DNA of 64,000 nt from Rhodanobacter sp. B05 (GTDB lineage: Bacteria > Pseudomonadota > Gammaproteobacteria > Xanthomonadales > Rhodanobacteraceae), in the NCBI RefSeq assembly GCF_002001085.1, contig NZ_MUNU01000013.1, positions 186,001 through 250,000 of the forward strand, read 5' to 3'. Made by a program: the position numbers and the translations under genes. The notes below the pieces were generated by a model. The model had not been told where the DNA came from. It did no database searches and saw only the letters and a program-made list of their open reading frames with translations. Of the stretch, positions 35,681-44,635 are shown one piece after another. Position 1 is the first letter of the stretch; each line of letters opens with the position of its first letter.

Positions 35681-36838
35681 ATGAAAGCCGCCAGTCCTGA
35701 GCTCATGTCCAGCATCGCCGTGCCCACCAAGCTGCTGACCGTGATCCAGCTGATCCCCGCGCTGCATTCCGGTGGCGCGGAGCGTTCGGCGCTGGAGATC
35801 GCCAGGGCGCTGGTACAGGCCGGGCATCGCTCGGTGGTGATTTCGGGCGGTGGCCGCCTGGTCGGGCAGCTGCTGGCCGAGGGCAGCGAGCACATCACGC
35901 TGGATCTGGGGAGCAAGTCGTTGCGCACGCTCGGCCGGATCGGCGCGTTGCGTCGGGTGCTGCGCGAGCTCAAGCCCGACATCGTGCATGCCCGCTCACG
36001 GCTGCCGGCGTGGATCGGCTGGGGGGCACTGAAGGGCATCCGGCCGCGGCCGCATTTCGTCACCACGGTGCACGGCTTCAATTCGCCGGGACGCTACAGT
36101 TCGATCATGCTGCGCGGCGAACGCGTCGTGGTGGTTTCGCAGACCCTGCGCGATTACGTGCTGAGCCACTACCGCTGGCTGGAGCCGTCCCGGGTGCGGG
36201 TGATTCCGCGCGGCATCGACCCGGAAGCATTCCCCTACGGACATCGGCCGGACGACGCCTGGCAGAAAGCGTTCTTCGCCGAGTTCCCCGCATTGAACGG
36301 CGCGCCGCTGCTGACCATGCCCGCACGCGGCACGCGGCTGAAGGGTCATCACGATGCGATCGAGCTGCTGGCGGACCTCAAGCGCCGCGGCATCGAGGCG
36401 CGCCTGCTGCTGCTTGGCGTGATCGAGCCAGGTCGGGAAGCCTACGTGGCCGAGCTGCAGGAGCTGATCCGGCTGCGCGGCGTCACCTCGCAGGTCGTGT
36501 TGTCGCCGCCGCGCGACGACATTCGCGACATCTACGCGGTCTCGGCGCTGGTGCTGCAGCTGTCGACCAGGCCCGAGTCGTTCGGACGCACCGTGGTCGA
36601 GGCGCTGTCGCTGTGCCGGCCGGTACTGGGCTATGCCCACGGCGGCGTCGGCGAGTTGCTGGCCGAACTGTACCCCGCTGGCCGGGTACCACTGGGCGAT
36701 CGCGAGCGGCTGGTGGAGCGCGCCGCCGAATTGTTGCGCGTAGCACCGCCCATCGCGCCACTGCAGAGTTACCGCCTGAGCGACATGCAGCAGACAACAC
36801 TGGCGCTTTACGAGGAAGTCAGCCAGCTGCAGGAGTGA
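35681..36838 (+). CDS. Glycosyltransferase family 4 (LPS-type)
   Basis: GT-B glycosyltransferase of 385 aa. The N-terminal donor-side loop is IQLIPALHSGGAERSALEIARAL. The C-terminal half has a Glycos_transf_1 domain with the EX7E-like segment RPESFGRTVVEALSLCRPVLGYAHGGVGELL. ATG 35705 is an alternative start. It lies just before the O-antigen ligase gene on the same strand with a 72-base gap, so it probably builds LPS core or O-chain. The sugar donor is not deducible. Confidence 0.87.
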   Translation: MKAASPELMSSIAVPTKLLTVIQLIPALHSGGAERSALEIARALVQAGHRSVVISGGGRLVGQLLAEGSEHITLDLGSKSLRTLGRIGALRRVLRELKPDIVHARSRLPAWIGWGALKGIRPRPHFVTTVHGFNSPGRYSSIMLRGERVVVVSQTLRDYVLSHYRWLEPSRVRVIPRGIDPEAFPYGHRPDDAWQKAFFAEFPALNGAPLLTMPARGTRLKGHHDAIELLADLKRRGIEARLLLLGVIEPGREAYVAELQELIRLRGVTSQVVLSPPRDDIRDIYAVSALVLQLSTRPESFGRTVVEALSLCRPVLGYAHGGVGELLAELYPAGRVPLGDRERLVERAAELLRVAPPIAPLQSYRLSDMQQTTLALYEEVSQLQE

Positions 36839-36910
36839 GCGGGTGTTCGCGCAGCTCGTCGGGGCTCGCGCTCGCCTACAATGCGGCAACGCCTTTGCTC
36901 CGGTTCCTGC

Positions 36911-38242
36911 ATGAATTCCCTCACCGCCTCGCTCAAGGACGCGTTGCGTTCGCCCCTGCTGCCGTTCTGGCTGGTGATCGCGCTGCTGCCGTTCGGCCGC
37001 AGTGCCGAGCTGGGTACTTTCCTGTGCCTGCTTGGCGTCATCATGCTGTTCGCGCGCGATCCGCATGCCCTGCGCCAGCACCCCGGCGCGCAATTGCTGC
37101 TGTGGTTGCTGGCGGCCTATGTGGCGGCGGCGCTGTTTTCCGCTGTCGATGCGATCCGGCCCGGCAAGAGCTGGGGCACGGTGGCCGCGCTGCTGCGCTA
37201 TGTGCCGCTGGGGTTGTATGCGTGTTTCGCGATACGCCGGGAGCGCAAGCTGCACGCGCTGTACGTGGCCGTGGCCGCGGTGCTCGCCCTGTGGTGTGCC
37301 GACGCGTGGCTGCAGGCATTCACCGGCTGGAGTCTCGGCGGGCATCCCGACGCCGAGCGCATCTCCGGCATCTTCGGCGCGCACAACCTGAAGCTGGGGC
37401 CGACCCTGGCGGTGTTGTCGCCGTTCGCGCTGTGGGCGGCGCGGCAGCGCTGGGGGCGACCCGGCCTGCTGCTGGCCAGCGTACTGGTGCTGGGGCCGGT
37501 GCTGCTGGCCGGTTCGCGCTCGGCCTGGTTGTGTTACGTGCTGGTGCTGCTGGGTTTCGCCTGGCGCGAAGCCCGGTCGACGCGGCGTTTCGTGCTTTGC
37601 TGTGCCGTGGCCGCGGCATTGCTCGGGCTGGCTGGCGGGATCGCCTGGAAAAGCTCGGTGCGATTCCAGGATCGGATGACGCGCACCCTGCTGGTGTTGC
37701 ATGGCACCGATCAAGCGGTGGATACGGCGCTCAGTGGCCGGCTCGACATCTGGCATGCCAGCGTCAGGATGATCGCGGCGCATCCGATCAATGGCGTTGG
37801 CGTGCGCGACTTCCGCTACGCGTATCCCCACTACGCACCGGCAAACGACCACTTCGTGGTTTCCGACGAGGCCTGTGGCGTGGGCGAGGGTGCCTGCCAT
37901 CCGCACCAGTTGGTGCTGGAGATCCTCACCGGAACCGGCGCGCTCGGCCTGCTGCTGTGGCTGGTCGCGGTGGCCTGGGGCTGGCGGGCATGGCGACGGG
38001 TGGGTGTGGCGGCACGGTCACGCGCCTTCCCCGTCACGCTGGCGCTGGGCGTGATGCTGTTTCCGCTGAATTCGCACCTGGCGTTCTACTCGGCGTGGTG
38101 GGGCCTGCTGTTTGCGTGGCTGCTCGGCCTGTGGTGCGCCAGTCTATTTGTGGCCGGCGTCCCTGCCGGCACAGCAGAAACCGGCATCCCTGCCGGACTC
38201 CTCAAAGAAGCTTCCCTCCGCGAGGCGCGTGATGGCGCCTGA
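36911..38242 (+). CDS. O-antigen ligase family protein (WaaL/Wzy-type)
   Basis: Inner-membrane protein of 443 aa with 10 to 12 TMs and a large periplasmic loop (about 240-345) containing LSGRLDIWHASVRMIAAHPINGVGVRDFR and the conserved HPHQLVLEIL; both regions carry the Arg and His expected of Wzy_C ligases. It would join O-antigen to lipid A-core in the periplasm. The start is at ATG 36911. The 3-prime end overlaps the next glycosyltransferase by 11 bases. Confidence 0.88.
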   Translation: MNSLTASLKDALRSPLLPFWLVIALLPFGRSAELGTFLCLLGVIMLFARDPHALRQHPGAQLLLWLLAAYVAAALFSAVDAIRPGKSWGTVAALLRYVPLGLYACFAIRRERKLHALYVAVAAVLALWCADAWLQAFTGWSLGGHPDAERISGIFGAHNLKLGPTLAVLSPFALWAARQRWGRPGLLLASVLVLGPVLLAGSRSAWLCYVLVLLGFAWREARSTRRFVLCCAVAAALLGLAGGIAWKSSVRFQDRMTRTLLVLHGTDQAVDTALSGRLDIWHASVRMIAAHPINGVGVRDFRYAYPHYAPANDHFVVSDEACGVGEGACHPHQLVLEILTGTGALGLLLWLVAVAWGWRAWRRVGVAARSRAFPVTLALGVMLFPLNSHLAFYSAWWGLLFAWLLGLWCASLFVAGVPAGTAETGIPAGLLKEASLREARDGA

Positions 38243-39005
38243 ACCGCTGTCGGTGGTGGTGACCACGTTCAACAGCGTCGACACGCTCGACGCCTGCCTG
38301 CGCAGCGTGGCCTGGGCCGACGAGTTGGTGGTGCTGGACTCCGGTTCGACCGATGCGACCCTCGCCATCGCGGCGCACTACCACGCGAGCGTCCACACGC
38401 AGCCATTCGCCGGCTACAGCGCGCAGAAGCAGGCGGCGATCGACCTGGCCAGCCACCGCTGGGTGCTATTGCTGGATTCGGACGAGTCGCTGCCGGCCGG
38501 CGCAGCCACGCTGCTGCGACAGGCACTGGCGTCGCCGGTCCACGCCGGTTACCAACTGTGGCGGCGCGAGTGGCAGTTCTGGCGCTGGCAGTCGCCGCGC
38601 ACCCGGCTCAACCACTATGTGCGACTGTTCGACCGGCAGCGTGCGCGGATGAGCGGGCATGAAGTACACGAGTCGGTGCAGGTCGATGGCCCGATCGGCG
38701 TACTCGACATCATCATCGATCATTACGGCGAGCCCGATATCGCCGGCCGCGTGGTCAAGGCCAATCGCTACTCCAGCCTGCAACTGGCCGACCTGGATCA
38801 GCGCGCCGTGCCCTGCTTGCGTCTGCGCATGGTCGCCTACCCGATGGTCGCGTTCGCGCGTTACTACCTGCTGCGCGGGCATTGGCGCGCGGGCTGGGCC
38901 GGGTTCATCGCCGCGCGGATCCACGCCTTCTACGCCTTCCTGAAATACGCCAAGTTGTACGAAGCGCGCCGGCGCGAGGCGGATCGGGCCGAACCCGATC
39001 AGTAA
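38232..39005 (+). CDS. Glycosyltransferase family 2 (WaaE/KdtX-like)
   Basis: GT-A enzyme of 257 aa. It begins LSVVVTTFNSVDTLDACLRS, has the VVLDSGSTD motif near residue 38, and the DSDES metal-binding segment near 84. QPFAGYSAQKQAAIDLA is characteristic of LPS core glycosyltransferases of the WaaE/KdtX group. It overlaps the ligase gene and shares its operon. It ends seven bases inside the convergent acyltransferase gene. Confidence 0.88.
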   Translation: MAPEPLSVVVTTFNSVDTLDACLRSVAWADELVVLDSGSTDATLAIAAHYHASVHTQPFAGYSAQKQAAIDLASHRWVLLLDSDESLPAGAATLLRQALASPVHAGYQLWRREWQFWRWQSPRTRLNHYVRLFDRQRARMSGHEVHESVQVDGPIGVLDIIIDHYGEPDIAGRVVKANRYSSLQLADLDQRAVPCLRLRMVAYPMVAFARYYLLRGHWRAGWAGFIAARIHAFYAFLKYAKLYEARRREADRAEPDQ

Positions 39006-39916
39006 ACGGACGGCTGCCCCGGTGGCCGGGTCTTGAAGCGCTTGTGCACCCACAGGTATTGCCCGGGTGCCTCGCGCACCATCTGTTCGATGCAGACGTT
39101 GACCCTGGCGGTATCGTCCAGCACGTCGTCGCCGGGAAAATCCTGCAGCGGCGCGGCGAGGCGCAGTACGTAACCCTGCCCGTCGGGCAGGCGTCGATGG
39201 AAGAATGGAATCACCACTGCGCCGGACATCCGCGCCAGGTGGTGGGTGGCGGTGATGGTCGCCGCGGGTACGCCGAAGAACGGCACGAACACGGTATCCT
39301 TGCTGCGCATGTCCTGATCCGGGGCGTACCACAGCGTGCCGCCGCCGCGCAGGTATTTCACGGTGCCGCGGATGTCGTCCTTGTCGAACATCGCCGCGGC
39401 ATAGTGCAGTCGTGCACGCAGCACCACCCATTCGAACACGCTCGAATCCATCCGTCGGTACATGCCGGCGATGCGGATACGCTGCGAGACCAGCCGCGCG
39501 CACAGTTCCAGGTGCGAGAAATGGCCGCCCACCAGCAACACGCCCTTGCCCAGGGCGCGTGCCTGCTCGAGGTGTTCGAGCCCTTCGATGCGGGTGGCGA
39601 TCGCGGCCATGCGGCGGTCGCTGGCCATCCAGCCCAGCGCGAACTCCACCAGCATCTGGCCGATGTCGCGCAAGTTGGCGTCGACCAGCGCATTGCGCTC
39701 CGTGGCATCGAGCTCGGGGAAGCAGAGCGCGATATTGGCGGCGGCAATGCGTCGTCGCGCCGAAGGTATGCGCAGCACCAGTGCGCCGAGGCAACGGCCG
39801 AGCCATCGCATCGCGGCCGGCGGCAAGCGTGCGATCAGCCAGATCGAGGCCGCACCCAGCCATGCCGGCCAATGGCGCGGCGCGAGCAGGGCGCGGGTGA
39901 AGTCGGGGCGGGGCAT
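38999..39916 (-). CDS. lpxL: Lipid A biosynthesis acyltransferase (LpxL/HtrB family)
   Basis: Late acyltransferase that adds a secondary acyl chain to Kdo-lipid A precursor at the inner membrane. The catalytic HX4E motif is His132-Glu137 in GGHFSHLEL. An N-terminal TM anchor and the YAPDQDM segment fit the family. From ATG 39916 it is 305 aa, matching E. coli LpxL (306). In-frame ATGs at 39925 and 39934 are alternatives, and none has a strong ribosome-binding site. It is divergent from waaA, whose product makes its usual substrate. Confidence 0.9.
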   Translation of the reverse strand: MPRPDFTRALLAPRHWPAWLGAASIWLIARLPPAAMRWLGRCLGALVLRIPSARRRIAAANIALCFPELDATERNALVDANLRDIGQMLVEFALGWMASDRRMAAIATRIEGLEHLEQARALGKGVLLVGGHFSHLELCARLVSQRIRIAGMYRRMDSSVFEWVVLRARLHYAAAMFDKDDIRGTVKYLRGGGTLWYAPDQDMRSKDTVFVPFFGVPAATITATHHLARMSGAVVIPFFHRRLPDGQGYVLRLAAPLQDFPGDDVLDDTARVNVCIEQMVREAPGQYLWVHKRFKTRPPGQPSVY

Positions 39917-40010
39917 GCCGGGCATCGCCGGCATTGTAGCGGGCTGTCCGCGCGCGGGTTTGCCGCGCTGGCTCTCGCTATACTCCCGCGTTGCCTGCAA
40001 GGATCCGTCG

Positions 40011-41276
40011 TTGCGTTTTCTGTACACCCTCGCCATGTTCCTGGCCACGCCGTTGCTGGTGCTGCGCCTGCTCGCGCGCGGGTTGCGTTCGCGGCCGTAC
40101 CACTGGCGCTGGCCCGAGCGCTTTGGATTCTTCAAGGCGCCCGACATTCGCGGCAGCCTGTGGGTGCACGCGGTGTCGGTGGGCGAGGTGAATGCCGCCG
40201 AGCCGTTGATCAAGGCCTTGCAGCATGACTATCCCGAGGCGCCGCTGGTGATCACCACTGTCACCCCGACCGGCACGGCCCGGGTGCAGCAGTTGTTCGG
40301 CGACAGCGTGTTCCATGTGTACCTGCCGTATGACCTGCCGTTCGCGGTGCGCCGGTTCATGAACCGGATCCGTCCGCGACTGGCGCTGATCGTGGAAACC
40401 GAGATCTGGCCGAACCTCTATTTTGCCTGTCGGCGGCGCGGCATTCCGCTGATGATCGTCAATGCGCGGTTGTCGGAGCGCTCAATGCGCGGCTACAAGC
40501 CGTTGCGAAGCCTGCTGCGTTCAGCGTTGCGCTGCGTGGACCGGATTGCGGCGCAATCGCGCACCGATGCGGCGCGCTACCGCCTGCTGGGGGCCGACCC
40601 GAAGAAGATCCTGGTCAGCGGCAACATGAAGTTCGACATGCCGATACCCGAAGCGGCGCGGGCCGATGGCGCGGCCATGCGCGCGCGCTGGGGCGAGCGA
40701 CGACCAGTCTGGATGGCCGCCAGCACCCACGAGGGCGAGGAGCTCGCGGCGCTCGAGGCGCACCTCCAGGTACTGCGGCGATTGCCTGACGCGCTGCTGC
40801 TGCTGGCGCCGCGCCATCCCGAGCGGTTCCGCATGGTCGAACATGCGGTGCGCGGCCTTGGATTCAGGGTTGCCACGCGCAGCGTCGACGGCGTGCCGAC
40901 GGCCGCACACCAGGTTTGCGTGATCGACGCGATGGGCCAGCTGATGCCGTTCTTCGCCGGCAGCGACGTGGCCTTCGTGGGCGGCAGCCTGGTGCCGATC
41001 GGCGGCCACAACGTGCTGGAGCCCGCGGCACTGTCGGTGCCGGTCCTGGTGGGGCCGCACACCTTCAATTTCGAGGAGATCACCCGCAGCCTGATCGAGC
41101 AGGGCGGCGCCGAGGTGGTGCCGGATGCCGCGCATCTCGGCCCGGACGTGCTGCGTCTGCTGCTCGATGGTGCCCGGCGCGAGCAGATGGGCGAGGCGGC
41201 GCAGCGGGTTTTCGAACGCGAACGCGGCGCGGTGCAGCGGGTCATGCAACTGATCGATGCGTTGTTGCAGGAATGA
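40011..41276 (+). CDS. waaA: 3-deoxy-D-manno-octulosonic acid (Kdo) transferase
   Basis: Transfers Kdo from CMP-Kdo to lipid IVA. Protein of 421 aa with an N-terminal TM anchor (LRFLYTLAMFLATPLLVLR), the PERFGFF acceptor motif, ETEIWPNLYF, and the C-terminal CMP-Kdo site GGSLVPIGGHNVLEPA. I start it at TTG 40011: AAGGA lies seven bases upstream and the N-terminus then aligns with E. coli KdtA (MLELLYTALLYL). The first in-frame ATG downstream (40035) would cut into the anchor. Convergent with tolC. Confidence 0.93.
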   Translation: MRFLYTLAMFLATPLLVLRLLARGLRSRPYHWRWPERFGFFKAPDIRGSLWVHAVSVGEVNAAEPLIKALQHDYPEAPLVITTVTPTGTARVQQLFGDSVFHVYLPYDLPFAVRRFMNRIRPRLALIVETEIWPNLYFACRRRGIPLMIVNARLSERSMRGYKPLRSLLRSALRCVDRIAAQSRTDAARYRLLGADPKKILVSGNMKFDMPIPEAARADGAAMRARWGERRPVWMAASTHEGEELAALEAHLQVLRRLPDALLLLAPRHPERFRMVEHAVRGLGFRVATRSVDGVPTAAHQVCVIDAMGQLMPFFAGSDVAFVGGSLVPIGGHNVLEPAALSVPVLVGPHTFNFEEITRSLIEQGGAEVVPDAAHLGPDVLRLLLDGARREQMGEAAQRVFERERGAVQRVMQLIDALLQE

Positions 41277-41295
41277 CCCGCCGACCTGCCGCGGT

Positions 41296-42717
41296 TTACT
41301 GCAACAGCGCGTTGATTCCCTGGATATCCTTGAAGTCGGCCGTGCCGGCGGCCTGCTGCAGCAGCAGCTTGTTCAGGATGAACTGGTGGCGCGCCTGCGA
41401 GTAGGTGCTCTCGGACTGGGTCAGGGTCTGGATCGCCAGCAACACATCGGTGAAGGTCTGCGTGCCGACCTCGAAGCCCGCGCGGGTGGCTTCCAGCGCC
41501 TTCTGACCCGATTCCACCGAAGCCTTGCTCGACTCCACCTGCGAGATGCCGGCCAGCACCGAGCGGTAGAAATTGAGCGTGTTCTGCACCACCTGGCGCC
41601 GCTGCAGTTCCATGGCGTCGGTTGCCGCGTCGCGCTGATAGATCGACTGGCGCACGCGGGACTGGGTGGCGCCGCCGGAGAAGATCGGCACGTTCAGGGT
41701 CAGCCCGATCGTGGTCGACGCAGGCCGGCTGGAAGGATCGCCGATCGGGTTCTGGTACCAGCTGCTGCTCTTGCCGTAGTTCACGCTGGCGGTGATGGTG
41801 GGCAGGTGGCCGGAACGTGCCACGGTGATGTTGTGCTCGGCGGCCGCCACATTGTCTTTCTGCGCCTGCAGGGTGGGATTGTTCTGCACCGCCTGCTTGA
41901 CCCAGTCATCCGGGTCGTTGGGCGCCGGCGGCTGCAGCGGCAGGTCGTCGCGCAGTTTCTTGAGCTCGCCGATCGGCTTGCCGGTGATCACGCGCAGCGC
42001 CTCCTTGTCGTTGTCGAGGGTGTTCTGCGCGGCGATCGTCTGCGTCCTGGCGTTTTCGTAAAAGGCCTTGGCCTGATAGACGTTGGTGATCGCCGAGAGA
42101 CCGACCTTGTACTGCTGGTCGGCCTGGTCGTACTGGCGCTTGAAGGCGTCTTCATTGGCCTTGGCGAAGGTCAACTGGTCCTCGTCGTTCAGGACCGTGA
42201 AATAGGCGGCGGTCACGCGCACCAGGAGGCCCTGCAATGCGGCCTGGTAGGTCGCGTCCTGCGCGTCGGCGGCCGAATGCGCGGCCTTCAGGTTGGCGTA
42301 CTTGCTGAAATCGAAAATGGTCTGGCTGAGCGTGCCGTTGATGCTGCGCGTACGCACATGCCCGGTATCCCCTTGCACGCCGCTCGACGTCAGCGGACCA
42401 ACGCAGTCGTAGTTGCCGGTGCCGGCGGCGATGCCACTGCACAGAAAATTGTCCGTGCCGGTTCCGAAGCCGCTCTGGTCAAGCGCGCTCTGCCCGTTGT
42501 TGGTCTGCGACAACGAGAGCGAGGCGTTGATCTGCGGCAACAGCAGCGCGCGCGCCTGCGGCACGCCTTCGCCGGTGGCCAGCCGGGTGGCATCCGCTTG
42601 CGCCAATACGGGGTCGTTGGCGCGGGCGTCGCGATAGGCGTCCAGCAGGTCCTCACCATGGCTGGGCAGCGAGACGGCGGCCAGGGCCAGGGCCAGGGTG
42701 AGCAGCTTCAAACGCAT
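41296..42717 (-). CDS. tolC: TolC-family outer-membrane efflux protein
   Basis: Outer-membrane channel of type I secretion and RND/MacB efflux systems. Protein of 473 aa with a signal peptide (MRLKLLTLALALAAVSLPSH, cleavage near SHG-ED) and two repeated OEP halves: EDLLDAYRDARANDPVLAQADA and DWVKQAVQNNPTLQAQKDN open the repeats. pcm lies 33 bases upstream, so it is probably the first gene of a pcm-tolC operon, with a TetR gene divergent from it. Confidence 0.93.
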   Translation of the reverse strand: MRLKLLTLALALAAVSLPSHGEDLLDAYRDARANDPVLAQADATRLATGEGVPQARALLLPQINASLSLSQTNNGQSALDQSGFGTGTDNFLCSGIAAGTGNYDCVGPLTSSGVQGDTGHVRTRSINGTLSQTIFDFSKYANLKAAHSAADAQDATYQAALQGLLVRVTAAYFTVLNDEDQLTFAKANEDAFKRQYDQADQQYKVGLSAITNVYQAKAFYENARTQTIAAQNTLDNDKEALRVITGKPIGELKKLRDDLPLQPPAPNDPDDWVKQAVQNNPTLQAQKDNVAAAEHNITVARSGHLPTITASVNYGKSSSWYQNPIGDPSSRPASTTIGLTLNVPIFSGGATQSRVRQSIYQRDAATDAMELQRRQVVQNTLNFYRSVLAGISQVESSKASVESGQKALEATRAGFEVGTQTFTDVLLAIQTLTQSESTYSQARHQFILNKLLLQQAAGTADFKDIQGINALLQ

Positions 42718-42750
42718 GGGATGCCTCGTGTCGATCGATGGGAGCGGAAT

Positions 42751-43410
42751 TCAGAAAACGAACCGTGGGGCGGGTTCGGCGTGAATCAGGTAGGGCAGGT
42801 CGGTTTCGAACAGGATCTCTTCGCGGCAGCCGTCGGCGTCTTCCCGGGTCAGCAAGGTGGCGTGCTGCACGGGCGACTGGCCGTGCACGATCAATGCGCG
42901 CGCGCCCGGCTTGAGCCAGCCGAGCCAGCGCGTCGGAATCTCCGCCACCGCGCCGGTCACCACGAGGACATCGAACAACGCGTCCGGTTGCCAGGCGTTG
43001 ACTGCTTCGCCGGTGATCAGGGTGGCATTGGCGATGCCCGCGTCGTGCAGGCGCTGCGTGGCGCCGGCGGTGAATTCGGCATGGATGTCCACGCTGGTCA
43101 GGTGCGCCGACATAGTGGCCAAACACGCGCTTAGGTAACCCGAACCGGTACCGATTTCCAGTACGTGATCGGTCGGTTGCAAGGCAAGCGCCTGCAGCAC
43201 GCGCCCCTCCACCACCGGCTTCATCATCACCTCGCCGTGGCCGATCGGCAGGCAGAGGTCGGCGAAAGCCAGTTGCCGGTGCTCCGGCGCCACGTAATCC
43301 TCGCGACGCACGCGGGCGATCACGTCGAGCACGCGGCCGTCCAGCACCTCCCACGGGCGCACCTGGTTTTCCACCATGTTCACCCGCGCCTGCTCGAAAT
43401 TCATCGCCAT
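42751..43410 (-). CDS. pcm: Protein-L-isoaspartate O-methyltransferase family protein
   Basis: SAM-dependent methyltransferase of 219 aa. The repair-type PCMT opening is FEQARVNMVENQVRPWEVLD, the SAM motif I is VLEIGTGSGYLSACLA (near residue 82), and a HGEVMMKP segment lies before it. It methylates isoaspartyl residues so that they can be repaired. An alternative ATG six bases downstream is possible. Classical Pcm has a TISAP motif before the SAM site; GHGEVMMKP stands at the equivalent place, so it is a divergent member of the family. Confidence 0.85.
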   Translation of the reverse strand: MAMNFEQARVNMVENQVRPWEVLDGRVLDVIARVRREDYVAPEHRQLAFADLCLPIGHGEVMMKPVVEGRVLQALALQPTDHVLEIGTGSGYLSACLATMSAHLTSVDIHAEFTAGATQRLHDAGIANATLITGEAVNAWQPDALFDVLVVTGAVAEIPTRWLGWLKPGARALIVHGQSPVQHATLLTREDADGCREEILFETDLPYLIHAEPAPRFVF

Positions 43411-43611
43411 CTGCCCGTGTTCCGTACTCACCAAAAAGACCCAGAAGGATAAGCGTTGCCACCCGGTCCCACAATGACATGTGCGCTTGAGGTCTAGCCT
43501 GCCGGCTGCAGAGCAGTCCACGAAGTGCCGGAAGTCATCGCCTGAGGCTGACGGAAGTCACCCTTTGCGGATGTGTGCACGGGCGCGCGGGCGGCCGGAG
43601 TGGCACCCGCA

Positions 43612-43640
43612 TGGCAAATAAATGAACCGTGGCGTATAAT
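43612..43640 (+). promoter_or_regulatory. Sigma70-like promoter of the TetR gene
   Basis: TGGCAA (43612-43617) and a perfect TATAAT (43635-43640) are 17 bases apart, 33 bases before the ATG. This is one of the best promoter matches in the window. It lies between divergent pcm and tetR. Confidence 0.7.
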
Positions 43641-43673
43641 AAAGCCCATATTTCTGTTTGTGAAGGTGGAGGC

Positions 43674-44330
43674 ATGAGTACCAGCGCGCCAATCAGAGCC
43701 CAGGGACCTGGTCGACCAAAGGACATGGAAAAGCGCGCAGCGATCCTGGCGGCAGCGAAGGCGCTGTTCATCAGCAATGCGTTCGCCGGTACCAGCATGG
43801 ACGCTATCGCCGCCGATGCCGGCGTGTCCAAGCTCACCGTCTACAGCCATTTCGGCGACAAGGACAACCTGTTCCGCGAAGTGATCCGCTCGCGCATCCA
43901 GGACCTGCTGCCGGAGGAAACCTACCGTTTCGAGCGGCAGACCGATATCCGCGAGACCCTGCTGCGGGTGGCGCTGACCCATGCCCATCTGGATTGCAAC
44001 GCCGAGACCGTGGGTACCTTCCGCGCGATCCTCAGCGACTGTCGCCAGGGCAACCCGCGCTACGGCAAGCTGATCTGGGAGGAAGGCGCGACGCGTACCC
44101 ACGGGCTGATGGAGCGCCTGCTGCAACAGGCAGTGAACGCCGGTCAACTTGAGATCGAGGACGTGCCGCGGGCCAGCATGCAGTTTCTCACCTTGATCAA
44201 GGGCAACCTGATGATGCGGCAGATGTTCGGGTGCACCAGCTGTCCCGAAAGCTATCTGAAGGAAATCGAGGCCACGGCGCGTGCCGGTGTGAGCACGTTC
44301 CTGCGTGCCTTCCTGCCGCGCGCGCACTGA
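43674..44330 (+). CDS. TetR/AcrR-family transcriptional regulator
   Basis: Repressor-type regulator of 218 aa. The N-terminal HTH (RAAILAAAKALFISNAFAGTSMDAIAADAGVSKLTVYSHFGDKDNLF) is textbook TetR/AcrR; the C-terminal half is helical and variable. A GGAGG ribosome-binding site and a strong promoter precede ATG 43674. It is divergent from pcm-tolC, a layout typical of efflux regulation, so it probably controls that operon and itself. No clear palindromic operator is visible. Confidence 0.88.
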   Translation: MSTSAPIRAQGPGRPKDMEKRAAILAAAKALFISNAFAGTSMDAIAADAGVSKLTVYSHFGDKDNLFREVIRSRIQDLLPEETYRFERQTDIRETLLRVALTHAHLDCNAETVGTFRAILSDCRQGNPRYGKLIWEEGATRTHGLMERLLQQAVNAGQLEIEDVPRASMQFLTLIKGNLMMRQMFGCTSCPESYLKEIEATARAGVSTFLRAFLPRAH

Positions 44331-44635
44331 GAACTGCGAAGCATTGCCCTTCCATGCGATTGCCGCCGGAATTCCCCGTGCGCGCAATGGCGCGCGAGCG
44401 GCATCGCCTGTTCATCGAGGCACGCCGGACGCGTGAACGTGTCCAGCCCGGATCGTTGGTGCCGCTGTCGCCGTGATGTCGTGATGGCCGGTCGGGTCCT
44501 GCGGCGGAGATCCCGTTCGCTTCGGCGTTGCCGCCACGCGCGTCGCCAGTCCATGCGAAGCTACCCGGTGTGCGAGACTTTGCCGCAGGATTTCTGGTGC
44601 GCTTCCGCGCCCCATCCGGGACGTAAGGTCATCCG
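44331..44635. other. 305-base gap before the hydroxylase-sulfotransferase pair
   Basis: The gap follows the TetR gene. I see no gene, no convincing promoter and no terminator. Short open frames are low-quality. The downstream gene has TAAGG seven bases before its ATG. No short peptide gene that could be a modification substrate was recognised here. Confidence 0.5.

Noticed and set aside
44331-44635. Possible small substrate peptide gene before the hydroxylase-sulfotransferase pair
   Set aside because: I looked for short frames with a ribosome-binding site and an Asp/Asn/Tyr-rich core; none was convincing. The same holds for 46469-46660.
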